Positions 1-8,636 of a stretch of DNA of 64,000 nucleotides are shown piece after piece; the stretch's first letter is position 1; every line of letters begins with the position of its first letter. The position numbers and the translations under genes were made by a program. The notes beneath the pieces were generated by a model that saw only the letters and a program-made list of their open reading frames with translations, had not been told where the DNA came from and searched no databases. This DNA comes from Shewanella morhuae (GTDB lineage: Bacteria > Pseudomonadota > Gammaproteobacteria > Enterobacterales > Shewanellaceae), in assembly GCF_900156405.1 (NCBI RefSeq), contig NZ_FTNN01000006.1, positions 186,001 to 250,000 of the forward strand. The letters run 5' to 3'.

Positions 1-176
1 CCCATCACATCAACCACTGTCATGTGGGAAACGTCGAACATACCCGCGTCTTGACGCACGGCGTGATGTTCTTCGATTTGTGAGCCATAGTTGAGCGGCA
101 TGTCCCAACCGTGGAAATCAACCATCTTAGCGTTTGATTCTATGTGCTTGTTAAACAGAATAGTTTTGTTAGCCAT
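1..176 (-). CDS. gcvT: Aminomethyltransferase GcvT (glycine cleavage T protein), N-terminal part
   Basis: This is the first ~58 codons of the T protein of the glycine cleavage system, which moves the aminomethyl carbon to tetrahydrofolate and releases ammonia. The translated start ([20 protein letters not shown]) and the following [17 protein letters not shown] and FDVSHM segments are typical of GcvT. The ATG has an AGGGA ribosome-binding site 5 nt upstream. The gene runs off the left edge, and gcvH and gcvP would be expected beyond it. It follows ubiI in the same direction but has its own promoter-like sequence. Confidence 0.95.
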   Translation of the reverse strand, partial: MANKTILFNKHIESNAKMVDFHGWDMPLNYGSQIEEHHAVRQDAGMFDVSHMTVVDVM

Positions 177-211
177 TGCTATCCCTTTTTGCGGCCTTTT
201 TCAGGTCTCTG

Positions 212-259
212 CCTAGTGTAGGGTGTATCTCTTGAAGCTCTTTGGGTACAGACACTAGG
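212..259 (-). promoter_or_regulatory. Inverted repeat in the gcvT 5' leader
   Basis: The arms CCTAGTGT (212-219) and ACACTAGG (252-259) are perfectly complementary and enclose 32 nt. They lie between the putative gcvT promoter and its start codon, so the transcript could form a leader hairpin. I looked for the conserved purine-rich cores of a glycine riboswitch and did not find them. Function unknown. Confidence 0.35.
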
Positions 260-276
260 GTCTAAAATGCGGCGAA

Positions 277-304
277 ATTATACCTTGCGTCACAAATTTG
301 TATA
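277..304 (-). promoter_or_regulatory. Probable sigma-70 promoter of gcvT
   Basis: Read on the minus strand, a perfect TATAAT -10 lies at 282-277 and a TATACA -35 (4 of 6 matches) at 304-299, with a 16-bp spacer. The leader to the gcvT ATG would be about 95 nt. Inferred from sequence only. Confidence 0.5.
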
Positions 305-452
305 CAGGATATTTTTCTAATCCGAAGTCACTGCCATTAGATTTTCTTATCTTAAACCTGTAATTTTTTTACATGCGAACGGCGGATTTGCGCAGCTTGC
401 AAACAAATCGCTGATATTAGCAGCAATTCTGATCACATTAGCGCAACCGCGG

Positions 453-1676
453 CTAACGACATAACTTAGGCAGCGCCGACTTATTGCCCATGGCCTGTTG
501 TATGAACACTGTTTTCAGCCCAGCGACATTATCAACCAGATTTAACCCCAAATCGCGGATCGCTTTTTTAAGTGGGTTGCTGCCTTCAAAGAGTCGTTTA
601 AAGCCTTCCATTGCGGCAATCATCTCCATGGCATCGGCTTTGCGCCAACGCTCAAGGGCGCGCAAATTGGCATAATCGCCGATATCTTTACCCGCTTGCT
701 GTAATTCATTGACCACTTCGATAATGCTGGCCGCATCTAAAAAGCCGAGGTTAACCCCTTGTCCAGCCAGTGGATGAATGGTGTGCGCCGCATCACCGGC
801 TAACACTAAGCGATGGCGGGCAAAATGGCGGGCATAACGCATTCGCAGTGGAAAAGCTTGGCGCTCGCTTTCAAGCTGACATAAGCCTAAACGGCCATCA
901 AAGGCGGCGGTTAAGTGGCGCTCAAATTGAACGTTATCCATGGCTAATAATTCGTTGGCGCGCTCTGGCGGCACAGACCACACAATAGAGCACAGATTAT
1001 CTTCATACAGAGGTAAAAATGCCAACGGCCCGTCCTGTAAAAATACTTGGCGAGCGGTAGCAAGGTGCGGTAATTCAGTACGAATAGTGGCGACTAACGC
1101 ATGGTGGCCGTAATCCCAAAAGGTCAGCGGTATTTTACACTGCTCACGCACCCAAGAGTTGGCACCATCGGCGGCGATTACCAACGCAGCACTGACACTT
1201 TCTATTCCAGACTCGGCGCCATTAGCGAGGGTCAGCCAAGCTTCGCGCTCACCAAAGGCAATGCGTTCAATACGTTGGTTTTCGATATGGGTGATGTTGT
1301 CAAACTCACTGACACGTTTGGCGAGGGCGTAGCTGATGGCATCGTTTTCGATAATAGTGCCAAGGCTTGCTTCGCTGATGCTGTTGGCGTCAAAGGCAAT
1401 TTTGCCAAAGCCGTCTTTATCCCACACGGCCATTTTTTGGTAAGGCGTAGCACGGGCTGTCTCTACATAAGCCCAAGCACCTAAATGTTCTAACAAACGC
1501 TGGCTTGCCTTATTGATAGCACTCACGCGTAAACGCGCTGAGCCGCTGACGGCTTCTGTCTGCCCTGCATCAATAACAACAACATTAAGATTAGCCTGTG
1601 CCAATCCAATCGCGGTGGCGAGTCCCACCATGCCACCGCCCACAATAGCAATGTCATAGGTTTGCGAACTTAACAT
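453..1676 (-). CDS. ubiI: FAD-dependent ubiquinone-biosynthesis hydroxylase UbiI/VisC family
   Basis: This is a flavin monooxygenase of the UbiH/UbiI/VisC family. It probably hydroxylates the ring of an octaprenylphenol intermediate in ubiquinone synthesis. The N-terminus has the FAD dinucleotide motif IVGGGMVGLATAIGLA, and the second FAD motif GDAAHTIHPLAGQGVNLG lies near residue 310. I start it at the ATG preceding LSSQTYD because AAGGA lies 7 nt upstream. The open frame extends 29 codons further, but that extension resembles no family member. It lies downstream of ubiH in the same direction and upstream of gcvT, the usual enteric and Shewanella order. Confidence 0.92.
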   Translation of the reverse strand: MLSSQTYDIAIVGGGMVGLATAIGLAQANLNVVVIDAGQTEAVSGSARLRVSAINKASQRLLEHLGAWAYVETARATPYQKMAVWDKDGFGKIAFDANSISEASLGTIIENDAISYALAKRVSEFDNITHIENQRIERIAFGEREAWLTLANGAESGIESVSAALVIAADGANSWVREQCKIPLTFWDYGHHALVATIRTELPHLATARQVFLQDGPLAFLPLYEDNLCSIVWSVPPERANELLAMDNVQFERHLTAAFDGRLGLCQLESERQAFPLRMRYARHFARHRLVLAGDAAHTIHPLAGQGVNLGFLDAASIIEVVNELQQAGKDIGDYANLRALERWRKADAMEMIAAMEGFKRLFEGSNPLKKAIRDLGLNLVDNVAGLKTVFIQQAMGNKSALPKLCR

Positions 1677-1775
1677 GGGTACATCCTTTTCGCGTTGCGA
1701 TACCAGTGAATAGCGTTGCTTTGCCGTCATTGCCTTACGGGCGATAGACGTTAGCGATATCAACGCATTCGAGTG

Positions 1776-3035
1776 TTATTTCCAGCCCATCGCTTTTTGG
1801 GCTACAGGCGTTTTAAATGGCACAAACCAAGATAATGACCGCAAGCCTAAATTACGACCGAGCACCAAGGGCCAATACTGGTTTGAAAAACCACGGACTA
1901 AAAACTCAATATTACGGATAGTGCTGTTTCTGTCATGCTCACGAACTTTTAGATATGCATGGGTTACGGCAACACTGCCGATATCATCGCCCTGCTCTAG
2001 CGCCGTTTTGAGCACCTCAAGCAAACTCACCACATCGCGAAGACCTAAGTTAAATCCTTGTCCTGCAATAGGATGCACCGTCTGCGCCGCATTGCCGATA
2101 AACACACATCTATGGTGGATAGGCCTTGGCATATACGACAAATCAAGCGGATACGCATGGCGCGTACTCACATCAACAAATTTGCCTGCGCGATAACCAA
2201 AAGCTTGCTGCAGCGCCGCTAAAAACTCAGCTTTAGGCGCGGCTTGCATTTGCTTGGCACCTTCGGCATCGAGCGCCCACACCATTGATAATCGCGGCTG
2301 GCCTTGAATGTCGCCCATAGGTAACAGCGCTAAAGGGCCTGTTTGGGTAAAGCGCTCATAGGCCCAATGTTGGTGGGGTTTGTCGGTTTGAATATTGGCG
2401 ATAATCGCCGTTTGTGCAAAAGCCACTTGGGTAATGGGCAAATTAAAACTGCTGCGAACTTTAGATTGCAAACCATCGGCGGCGACCACCAGCTTAGCTT
2501 GAATGCGCTCACCGGTATCGAGTAGCAATGTGTGGCTATCGATAGCGGCGTCGATTTGCACAAGTTTGGCGGGGCAAAACAGTTTTACATCGCTTTTAGT
2601 TAACTCGCTAAATAGCACTTGGCCGACACGTTCAAGCTCGACCACTTGGCCTAACGCATCTAAATGAAACTGCGCCGCATTGAGCTCTGTCATGCCAAAA
2701 TGGCCACGATCCGACACATGGATATTTTCAATCGCCGTGCCCAAATGGGCGAGCTTAGGCCATAAACCTAAGCGAGATAATTCGAAAATAGAGCCGTGGG
2801 CGATAGCGATAGAGCGCGCATCAAACCCGGGATGTTGTTTATCAGGGACATGCGCCTCAATTAACGCAATGGAAAGTGGTCTAGCTAATTTATGTGCGAA
2901 GGACTGTGCAGATAAGGACTGTGCCGATGATAAACGCGCTAGCGCTAACGCTAAGGTCGCGCCCGCCATGGCGCCGCCAACAATAGCGATGTCGACGTTT
3001 TGAACTGAAGTATCCATGTGCATCGTGGTCGTCAT
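1776..3035 (-). CDS. ubiH: 2-octaprenyl-6-methoxyphenyl hydroxylase UbiH
   Basis: This is a second FAD monooxygenase of the ubiquinone pathway. An N-terminal AIVGGAMAGATLALALARL nucleotide-binding segment and GNAAQTVHPIAGQGFNLG near residue 315 define the family; about 419 aa is normal length. It lies 99 bp upstream of ubiI, and the two are probably cotranscribed. The chosen ATG is preceded by GAG 6 nt upstream; a TTG five codons earlier is an alternative. UbiH and UbiI are similar, so the assignment of the two names rests on gene order (ubiH before ubiI). Confidence 0.9.
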   Translation of the reverse strand: MTTTMHMDTSVQNVDIAIVGGAMAGATLALALARLSSAQSLSAQSFAHKLARPLSIALIEAHVPDKQHPGFDARSIAIAHGSIFELSRLGLWPKLAHLGTAIENIHVSDRGHFGMTELNAAQFHLDALGQVVELERVGQVLFSELTKSDVKLFCPAKLVQIDAAIDSHTLLLDTGERIQAKLVVAADGLQSKVRSSFNLPITQVAFAQTAIIANIQTDKPHQHWAYERFTQTGPLALLPMGDIQGQPRLSMVWALDAEGAKQMQAAPKAEFLAALQQAFGYRAGKFVDVSTRHAYPLDLSYMPRPIHHRCVFIGNAAQTVHPIAGQGFNLGLRDVVSLLEVLKTALEQGDDIGSVAVTHAYLKVREHDRNSTIRNIEFLVRGFSNQYWPLVLGRNLGLRSLSWFVPFKTPVAQKAMGWK

Positions 3036-3120
3036 GGGGATCTCATTCAAGCTATGGCATGGCGCACCTGCTATATCAACAGTTGCGACAATGCAATTAA
3101 CAATACTGGTGTCATGGACG

Positions 3121-3145
3121 AAAAGGCCAGATAAACCAGCCTTTT
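3121..3145 (-). terminator. Rho-independent terminator of ygfB
   Basis: On the minus strand AAAAGGCTGG and CTGGCCTTTT form a 10-bp stem (with two G-U pairs) around a 5-nt TTTAT loop, ending in TTTT. It sits after the ygfB stop and before ubiH, so ygfB is probably not cotranscribed with ubiHI. Confidence 0.5.
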
Positions 3146-3214
3146 ATATCAAATTAAATAACCATTATAAAAACTTAAACAATAGCGATTAGATTAACTT
3201 AATAATTGCGATGA

Positions 3215-3790
3215 TTAGTGCACCGCTGCAATGTCGTCGCTTTCGCCATGGGGAAGTTCGGGGCCAAATTCGGCGTAACACATAATCGCAGCTATCCGCA
3301 CAAACTCGAGCAGTTCAGTGTATGCCGCCTCGGACTCTTCATCGTCGGCAACATCAAATTCAACTTGGGCAATTTCGGCTAAGTCTTTAATGACTTCACG
3401 CACCTCAGTCGAAGCCTGATTAAGTTTGGGCTGAATAATCGCCATACCAGTCAAAAAGCTTTGCGCCCACAAAGATAAAGCCTCAACACGCTGGCTAAGC
3501 GGTTCTTCTTCCTCTGGCAACAGCGGCATAAAGCCAAATTCAAACTCGGCTAAACGCGTTACTGAATCTTGGAACAAATCACACACCAGTTGATGTAACT
3601 GCGCTGGCAATGGCTGGCCGTCGTTCATCAGATCAAATAAAGGCTTGATCCAAGTGTCGCCAGTTTGCTCTACACCACCGCAAATTAAACCGACTAAAGC
3701 GCCGTGAACTTCAACCGGATGCTGACCAATTTCGGCCGCATCTAAGGCAATTTTTAAGCTATCGATTCGTAACGAAGGGGGGGTGGCCAT
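3215..3790 (-). CDS. ygfB: YgfB/YecA family protein (UPF0149)
   Basis: This acidic all-alpha protein of the UPF0149 family has no firmly established biochemical role. It is recognised by the VHGALVGLICGG segment near residue 35 and its acidic C-terminus rich in Asp and Glu (DVADDEESEAAY). I place the start at the ATG before ATPPSLRID (191 aa, GGGA 6 nt upstream). The open frame continues 20 codons further upstream. It is divergent from zapA, as in enteric bacteria, where ygfB, pepP, ubiH and ubiI form a block. Here no pepP lies between ygfB and ubiH. Confidence 0.85.
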   Translation of the reverse strand: MATPPSLRIDSLKIALDAAEIGQHPVEVHGALVGLICGGVEQTGDTWIKPLFDLMNDGQPLPAQLHQLVCDLFQDSVTRLAEFEFGFMPLLPEEEEPLSQRVEALSLWAQSFLTGMAIIQPKLNQASTEVREVIKDLAEIAQVEFDVADDEESEAAYTELLEFVRIAAIMCYAEFGPELPHGESDDIAAVH

Positions 3791-4024
3791 ATCAGATCCC
3801 AATAAGATTTTTTCAGCTGCAATGCTAGCAGAGATAAAGACTTGAACCAATACTGAATCCCGATAATGCGCAAATCCACAGGACTTAAGTTAATAATTTC
3901 AACAACTGCTCACACAAGCAGCAAACAAAACTATCCCGACAAATCCATTGGCGGCTTACCTTGCACTTTTAATTTTAGCCCTATATAGTCCGCTTCAGAG
4001 GTTAACGAAAGGATCCCCCGTTAT

Positions 4025-4327
4025 ATGAGTAACAGTGCAGTTGAAATTACCCTACTTGGGCGCACCTACTCTATCGCTTGCCCGAAAGGCCAAGAGGATG
4101 CCCTACGTACGGTGGCACTAGGTGTTGAACAACAACTTATTGCGTTAAAAAGCCGAACCAATAGCCTTAGTCGTGAAGAAATCGCAATTATGGCAGCGCT
4201 CAATATTGGACACGAGTTGTTCCAAGAAAAGCAAAAGAACAAGCATTACATGCAACAGATGGACGACCGAATCAGCTTGCTGCAGTCGACCCTCGAAAAT
4301 GCCTTAGTTGAGCGTTCAACTAAATAG
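4025..4327 (+). CDS. zapA: Cell division protein ZapA
   Basis: ZapA is a small FtsZ-ring stabiliser that binds and crosslinks FtsZ protofilaments at midcell. The 100-aa product has the N-terminal beta region (VEITLLGRTYSIACPKGQED) and a long C-terminal coiled coil (about residues 45-95) expected for the family. The gene is divergent from ygfB. Directly downstream is the 6S RNA gene, an arrangement conserved in gammaproteobacteria. Confidence 0.93.
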   Translation: MSNSAVEITLLGRTYSIACPKGQEDALRTVALGVEQQLIALKSRTNSLSREEIAIMAALNIGHELFQEKQKNKHYMQQMDDRISLLQSTLENALVERSTK

Positions 4328-4454
4328 CATTAAAGTTTAACTGTGAAGCACGAGGGTTTAGCGCGATAACGCCGCTAAGTTAACTCTTTTGATACACAGA
4401 GAATGGCTAAACTGGCTTAAATACTAAGACAATTTTTAGCGATTCAGTACCGTT

Positions 4455-4637
4455 TTGCTCCCTGGGATGCATGCCAACTGGTAATGTCCCTGTGCCGATA
4501 ATTTTGATCTTAGGGTGAATGCTTTACTGACATTGTGCATGCTCGGCTCGTACCGAGAAGCCTTAGGAGGTAATCATTTTCCCGCCTTGAACCTACGGTT
4601 CAAGGGCTACACCGGGTAGCGGCATTCTGGGGAGCAT
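4455..4637 (+). ncRNA. ssrS: 6S RNA (SsrS)
   Basis: 6S RNA binds the sigma-70 RNA polymerase holoenzyme in stationary phase and mimics an open promoter. The ends pair (GCTCCC near 4457 with GGGGAGC ending at 4635) to give the closing stem of a ~180-nt hairpin. Inside are segments very close to the E. coli molecule: GTCCCTGTGCCGATA on the 5' side, and GCATGCTCGG, CCGAGAAGCCTTA, CCTTGAACC and GGTTCAAGGG on the 3' side. Its place between zapA and ygfA matches the conserved locus. The exact ends are estimated from the pairing. Confidence 0.92.
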
Positions 4638-4645
4638 CTTAATTT

Positions 4646-5308
4646 ATGTCTACATCTTCTACACTCAGCGACAATCTTCCTGCTAAAAGTAAAGCACCGC
4701 AAGCTGCGGCGCGCATCGATATCAACGCAAAAGAAAGTCGCCAGCAATTACGTAAAACCATCCGCAGTGCGCGTAAATCGCTAACACCAGCTGAGCAAAC
4801 CTTGGCAAGCCTTAATGCCTGCCACAAAATGATTGATGAGCTACAAGCTCAAAAAGCACAGCATGTAGCATTGTACTTAACCCATGATGGTGAACTTGCG
4901 ACCGCGCCGCTTATCAATGCACTGTGGCAATTAGGCATTAATACCTACTTACCCAGATTGCACCCCTTCAATGCCGGACAACTACTTTTTTTGCGTTACA
5001 CCGCTGACACGCCGATGCAGCCCAATCAATTTGGCATCTTAGAACCTAAATTAGCTGTGCGCGCCATCATCCCCGTGACTGAGTTAGATATTGTCATCAC
5101 TCCCTTGGTCGCTTTTGATGCTGTGGGTAATCGCATGGGGATGGGCGGCGGCTATTACGATAGGACTCTGGCGAACTGGCAGCTTCAGGGCAAACCTTTA
5201 CCTATGGGTTACGCCCATGACTGCCAACAAGTGCCGAGCTTACCCTGTGAGCATTGGGATGTGCCTTTACCGATGATCATCACCCCAAGCCGCGTGTTGA
5301 CGTTCTAA
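4646..5308 (+). CDS. ygfA: 5-formyltetrahydrofolate cyclo-ligase
   Basis: This ATP-dependent enzyme converts 5-formyl-THF to 5,10-methenyl-THF and recycles folate. The family signature GMGGGYYDR lies near residue 170, with ESRQQLRK and DGELATAPL upstream. The N-terminus carries about 25 extra residues compared with E. coli YgfA. The gene starts 10 nt after the 3' closing strand of 6S RNA, and the best Shine-Dalgarno candidate, GGGGAG at 4630-4635, is part of that closing stem. The ssrS-ygfA transcript is therefore probably dicistronic and processed. Confidence 0.92.
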   Translation: MSTSSTLSDNLPAKSKAPQAAARIDINAKESRQQLRKTIRSARKSLTPAEQTLASLNACHKMIDELQAQKAQHVALYLTHDGELATAPLINALWQLGINTYLPRLHPFNAGQLLFLRYTADTPMQPNQFGILEPKLAVRAIIPVTELDIVITPLVAFDAVGNRMGMGGGYYDRTLANWQLQGKPLPMGYAHDCQQVPSLPCEHWDVPLPMIITPSRVLTF

Positions 5309-5333
5309 ACGATTGGATTTACGCATCAAAGCA

Positions 5334-6080
5334 CTACTTTAACTGGCGACCGCCATCGACATTATGGCAACGACCCGTAACGTAGCGACTATTCAGTAGA
5401 TATTGCACTAAATCGATAATTTCCTCATTGCCGGCCTCTTTTGGTAATAACGCTTTGGCTAAGGTTTTTTGTTGATAGGCAATATCATCTTCTGCATTAA
5501 ATAAAATCATCGCTGGCGCGATGGAATTAACTTTCACCTCGGGAGCAAATTTAGCAGCAAAGGATAATGTCATATTGTGCAGCGCAGCTTTACTGGCAGC
5601 GTAGGCAATATGCTTCTGACTGCCCTTTTCGGCCACATAATCGGTAATATCGATAATATCACTCGCACCAATATTACCATCCGCTCCAGCGCGTAGCTGC
5701 GCTTCTAAGGCCAAGTTTAATTGATAGGGCACGCTCACATGCACTTGCATCATCCGCTGCAACACTTCGCTCGGCGCAAAAGTGGCGCTTTTTGCAGGCT
5801 CATTCCTTGTCAGCACAGGATCAGGCAGCCAATCGGACGCATTGTGAATAATAGCGCGAATTTGAGGCAGCTTAGCGAGCTCATCGATTAAGGATTGCAC
5901 TTGGATATCATCGTAAAAATCACAGGGATACAAAGTCGCGCCTAAAGTTTTTAGCTCATCAATACTCGCATAGTGGCTACGATAGGTACCAATCACACTC
6001 AGGCCTTGGGCGAGAAAATGTTTGGCTAAGGCGTAACCAATACGCTTACCTACGCCAGTGATGATGATGGGAGATGTCAT
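5334..6080 (-). CDS. folM: SDR family oxidoreductase, probable dihydromonapterin reductase FolM
   Basis: This is a short-chain dehydrogenase/reductase of 248 aa. It shows TGVGKRIG (NADPH-binding glycine motif, residues 8-15), HNAS near residue 85, and the catalytic Tyr-x3-Lys as YAASK near residue 159. The GKRIG variant and the C-terminal TGRCHNVDGGRQLK resemble FolM (dihydromonapterin/dihydrofolate reductase) of the PTR1-like group. The start ATG has AGGA 5 nt upstream. It converges on ygfA, another folate gene. The substrate is inferred from similarity to FolM, not proven. Confidence 0.75.
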   Translation of the reverse strand: MTSPIIITGVGKRIGYALAKHFLAQGLSVIGTYRSHYASIDELKTLGATLYPCDFYDDIQVQSLIDELAKLPQIRAIIHNASDWLPDPVLTRNEPAKSATFAPSEVLQRMMQVHVSVPYQLNLALEAQLRAGADGNIGASDIIDITDYVAEKGSQKHIAYAASKAALHNMTLSFAAKFAPEVKVNSIAPAMILFNAEDDIAYQQKTLAKALLPKEAGNEEIIDLVQYLLNSRYVTGRCHNVDGGRQLK

Positions 6081-6351
6081 ACTAATCCTGTTATTTTTAA
6101 AGCGATTATGGCTCGTTTATGATTCATTGAATGGTAAATACACCTAAGACTCAAGCAAAACGAATCAACATCCAAAATCCTAGCGTATTTTTTTAGATTT
6201 AATCTAACTGGAAGGCTAATTAATAATGCTGATCACGTCTAAAATTAGATCCAATCTCGCATCAACTGCGATCTAAAATCATTGCTGCAGCGTATAGGAT
6301 AAGCTAAAGCTAAGCTCACGCATTAAGATTAAATTATCTGAGGTATCCCCG

Positions 6352-6750
6352 ATGGAACTGCGAATTTTTTATGATGGAAACTGTCCATTATGTAGCGCCG
6401 AAATGCGTCAACTGAAAGCGCGCGATCCCGATAACTTAATTGCGCTAGAAAATTTAAATGCGCCAGACTTTAGCCAGCGTTTCAGTTATATCGATAAAAA
6501 CTACGCTAATACTATTCTGCATGGCGAAACCGCAACCGGCGAAATATTACTCGGCTTAGATGTCACCTGCAAAGCGTGGGCACTTACGGGAACCCGTTCT
6601 TGGATACAATTATTACGCTTACCTATTATTAAACCCGTTGCCGATTGGCTTTACTTACGCTTTGCTAAAAATCGCTATCGCATTTCTTATTTACTGACAG
6701 GTAAAGCCCGCTGCGACGATAATTGCCAATTGCCCACTAAGCGCCGCTGA
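6352..6750 (+). CDS. DCC-family thiol-disulfide oxidoreductase-like protein (DUF393)
   Basis: This 132-aa protein opens with the DCC-family signature YDGNCPLCSAEM (residues 7-18), which places a CxxC pair near the N-terminus in a thioredoxin-like setting. The rest (LDVTCKAWALTG and the basic YLRFAKNRYRIS) matches the family. The cellular substrate is unknown. The gene is divergent from folM with a 270-bp AT-rich spacer and is followed by a bidirectional terminator shared with mdh. Confidence 0.8.
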   Translation: MELRIFYDGNCPLCSAEMRQLKARDPDNLIALENLNAPDFSQRFSYIDKNYANTILHGETATGEILLGLDVTCKAWALTGTRSWIQLLRLPIIKPVADWLYLRFAKNRYRISYLLTGKARCDDNCQLPTKRR

Positions 6751-6788
6751 TTTAGGTTTAGAAAGCGTAAAACGCAGACATAAAAAAA

Positions 6789-6812
6789 CGGAGCTCAAGG
6801 GCTCCGCTTTTA
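6789..6812. terminator. Bidirectional terminator between the DCC gene and mdh
   Basis: CGGAGC and GCTCCG form a 6-bp stem with a 6-nt loop. It is followed by CTTTT on the plus strand and by a longer run of seven T on the minus strand, so it serves convergent transcripts from both sides. Confidence 0.8.
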
Positions 6813-6845
6813 ACTCGTTATAATCTAAAAAGATTATTCGAATAA

Positions 6846-7781
6846 TTATTTAACGAAATCAACGCCTAGTTTGATATCGCCTTTTAGCGTATCTAACATA
6901 GAATCACGGGCGTTAGCTTCAAATGCACTCACTTCACCGTAAGGCAGTACTTTTTCAATACCGTTTTTGCCTAACAATACAGGTTGTGCGAAGAACTGGG
7001 CATGTTCACTACCACCGTCAACGTAAGCACATTCAACGACGTTAGCTTCGCCTTGCAGACCACGAACCAAAGACAGACCGAAACGGCAAGCCGCTTGACC
7101 CATAGACAATGTCGCGCTGCCGCCACCGGCTTTAGCTTCAACCACTTCTGTACCCGCGTTTTGAATGCGAGTTGTCATGGTTGCCACTTCTTCATCAGTG
7201 AACGTCACGCCTTCAACTTGAGAAAGTAATGGCAAAATGGTCACGCCGCTATGGCCGCCAATCACATTCACTTTAACATCAGCAACGTTTAAGCCTTTTA
7301 ATTCGGCAATAAAGGTTTCAGAGCGGATCACGTCCAGCGTGGTAATACCGAATAGACGGTTTTTATCGTAAACACCGGCTTTTTTCATCACTTCGGCTGC
7401 AATAGCCACAGTGGTGTTAACTGGGTTGGTGATAATACCGACTAAAGCAGTAGGACAAGTCGCAGCCACTTTTTCCATCAGGTTACGCACGATACCAGCG
7501 TTGATGTTAAACAGATCAGAACGATCCATGCCTGGTTTACGCGCAACACCAGCAGAAATCAGCACTACGTCTGCATCTACCAGCGCAGGCGTTGGATCTT
7601 CACCGGCAAAACCTTTGATTTCAACAGCAGTCGGGATGTGGCTCAAGTCAACCGCAACACCCGGAGTAACCGGTGCGATATCATATAGAGACAGCTTTGA
7701 GCCCGCAGGCAGTTGAGTTTTTAACAGTAAGGCAAGAGCCTGGCCGATACCGCCAGCAGCACCAAGTACAGCAACTTTCAT
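6846..7781 (-). CDS. mdh: Malate dehydrogenase
   Basis: This NAD-dependent malate dehydrogenase of the TCA cycle (malate to oxaloacetate) is 311 aa, typical of gammaproteobacterial enzymes. The Rossmann motif [15 protein letters not shown] is at residues 7-21, the substrate arginine loop [11 protein letters not shown] near residue 80, and the catalytic histidine in GGHSGVT near residue 177. GGAG lies 6 nt before the ATG. It is divergent from argR, as in E. coli and Vibrio. Confidence 0.97.
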   Translation of the reverse strand: MKVAVLGAAGGIGQALALLLKTQLPAGSKLSLYDIAPVTPGVAVDLSHIPTAVEIKGFAGEDPTPALVDADVVLISAGVARKPGMDRSDLFNINAGIVRNLMEKVAATCPTALVGIITNPVNTTVAIAAEVMKKAGVYDKNRLFGITTLDVIRSETFIAELKGLNVADVKVNVIGGHSGVTILPLLSQVEGVTFTDEEVATMTTRIQNAGTEVVEAKAGGGSATLSMGQAACRFGLSLVRGLQGEANVVECAYVDGGSEHAQFFAQPVLLGKNGIEKVLPYGEVSAFEANARDSMLDTLKGDIKLGVDFVK

Positions 7782-7981
7782 AATGAACTCCGTTATTTCT
7801 CGGATATGTGTGACATGGATCTAATTTGCGTGTGCGTCACATTACTGGAATGTCGCAACAATTTCAATTATCCCTTAGTCGTGGAACAAAAGAATTTCGA
7901 AATAACTGATAGCTCACAAAAGAACAATGACTCGATTGCACATTTTAAGCCGATGATAATGACGCTAAGCCTGCTGCTTAG

Positions 7982-7995
7982 TGAATGTTTATTCA
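7982..7995. promoter_or_regulatory. ARG box (ArgR operator)
   Basis: TGAATGTTTATTCA is a perfect TGAAT-N4-ATTCA palindrome, the consensus ARG box. It lies in the mdh-argR spacer, 17 bp upstream of the probable argR -35. The usual second box, spaced 3 bp away, is weak or absent. Confidence 0.7.
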
Positions 7996-8012
7996 GCCAA
8001 TTTGATTGTATG

Positions 8013-8041
8013 TTGACAATTTGTTTAAAAATATTCAAAAT
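8013..8041 (+). promoter_or_regulatory. Probable argR promoter
   Basis: TTGACA (8013-8018) is a perfect -35. CAAAAT (8036-8041) follows after 17 bp as the -10 (4 of 6 matches). The argR ATG is 35 nt downstream. Confidence 0.5.
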
Positions 8042-8075
8042 GGGCCTGTTTTTTTGAATAAAGAATAATAATATT

Positions 8076-8546
8076 ATGCAGACGACCAAGAATCAGGATG
8101 ACCTTGTTAGAGTTTTTAAGTCGATTTTAAAAGAAGAGCGCTTTGGCTCTCAAAGTGAAATCGTCATCGCCTTGCAAGCTGAAGGCTTTGGTAATATTAA
8201 CCAATCAAAAGTATCACGCATGCTCAGCAAGTTCGGCGCTGTTCGAACTCGCAACGCTAAACAAGAGATGGTGTATTGCTTACCCGCCGAATTAGGCGTG
8301 CCAACCGCAGGCAGCCCATTAAAAAACTTAGTGCTGGATGTTGACCATAACCAAGCCATGATCGTGGTGCGAACCAGCCCTGGCGCAGCACAACTGATTG
8401 CCCGCTTATTGGATTCTATCGGTAAGCCAGAAGGGATTTTGGGAACGATTGCAGGTGATGATACGATTTTTATTTGCCCATCAAGCATCCAAGATATCGC
8501 CGACACCTTAGAAACCATCAAATCTTTATTCAATTATGCCGAATAA
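8076..8546 (+). CDS. argR: Arginine repressor ArgR
   Basis: ArgR is the arginine-sensing hexameric repressor of arginine biosynthesis. The 156-aa product has the N-terminal winged helix ([20 protein letters not shown], then [18 protein letters not shown], residues ~25-65). The C-terminal oligomerisation and arginine-binding domain carries [11 protein letters not shown] near residue 129. It is divergent from mdh. The adjacent ARG box suggests autoregulation. Confidence 0.96.
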   Translation: MQTTKNQDDLVRVFKSILKEERFGSQSEIVIALQAEGFGNINQSKVSRMLSKFGAVRTRNAKQEMVYCLPAELGVPTAGSPLKNLVLDVDHNQAMIVVRTSPGAAQLIARLLDSIGKPEGILGTIAGDDTIFICPSSIQDIADTLETIKSLFNYAE

Positions 8547-8548
8547 AA

Positions 8549-8580
8549 AAAGCACTTAATGCCTTGGCATTAAGTGCTTT
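8549..8580. terminator. Strong bidirectional terminator between argR and tyrA
   Basis: A perfect 15-bp stem (arms 8549-8563 and 8566-8580) closes on a 2-nt TT turn and is flanked by A and T runs. It serves argR on the plus strand and the peroxidase gene on the minus strand. Confidence 0.88.
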
Positions 8581-8636
8581 ATCAAAATGTAACTCTTACA
8601 ACTCAACTACAACTCAACTTGGTCAGTCACAACAAT

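Noticed and set aside
1..452. Glycine riboswitch upstream of gcvT
   Set aside because: The conserved purine-rich cores of the glycine aptamers are not present.
7809..7824. Possible CRP site upstream of mdh (TGTGA-N6-TCTAA)
   Set aside because: Only one half is good; the second half matches 3 of 5 positions, so I do not list it.
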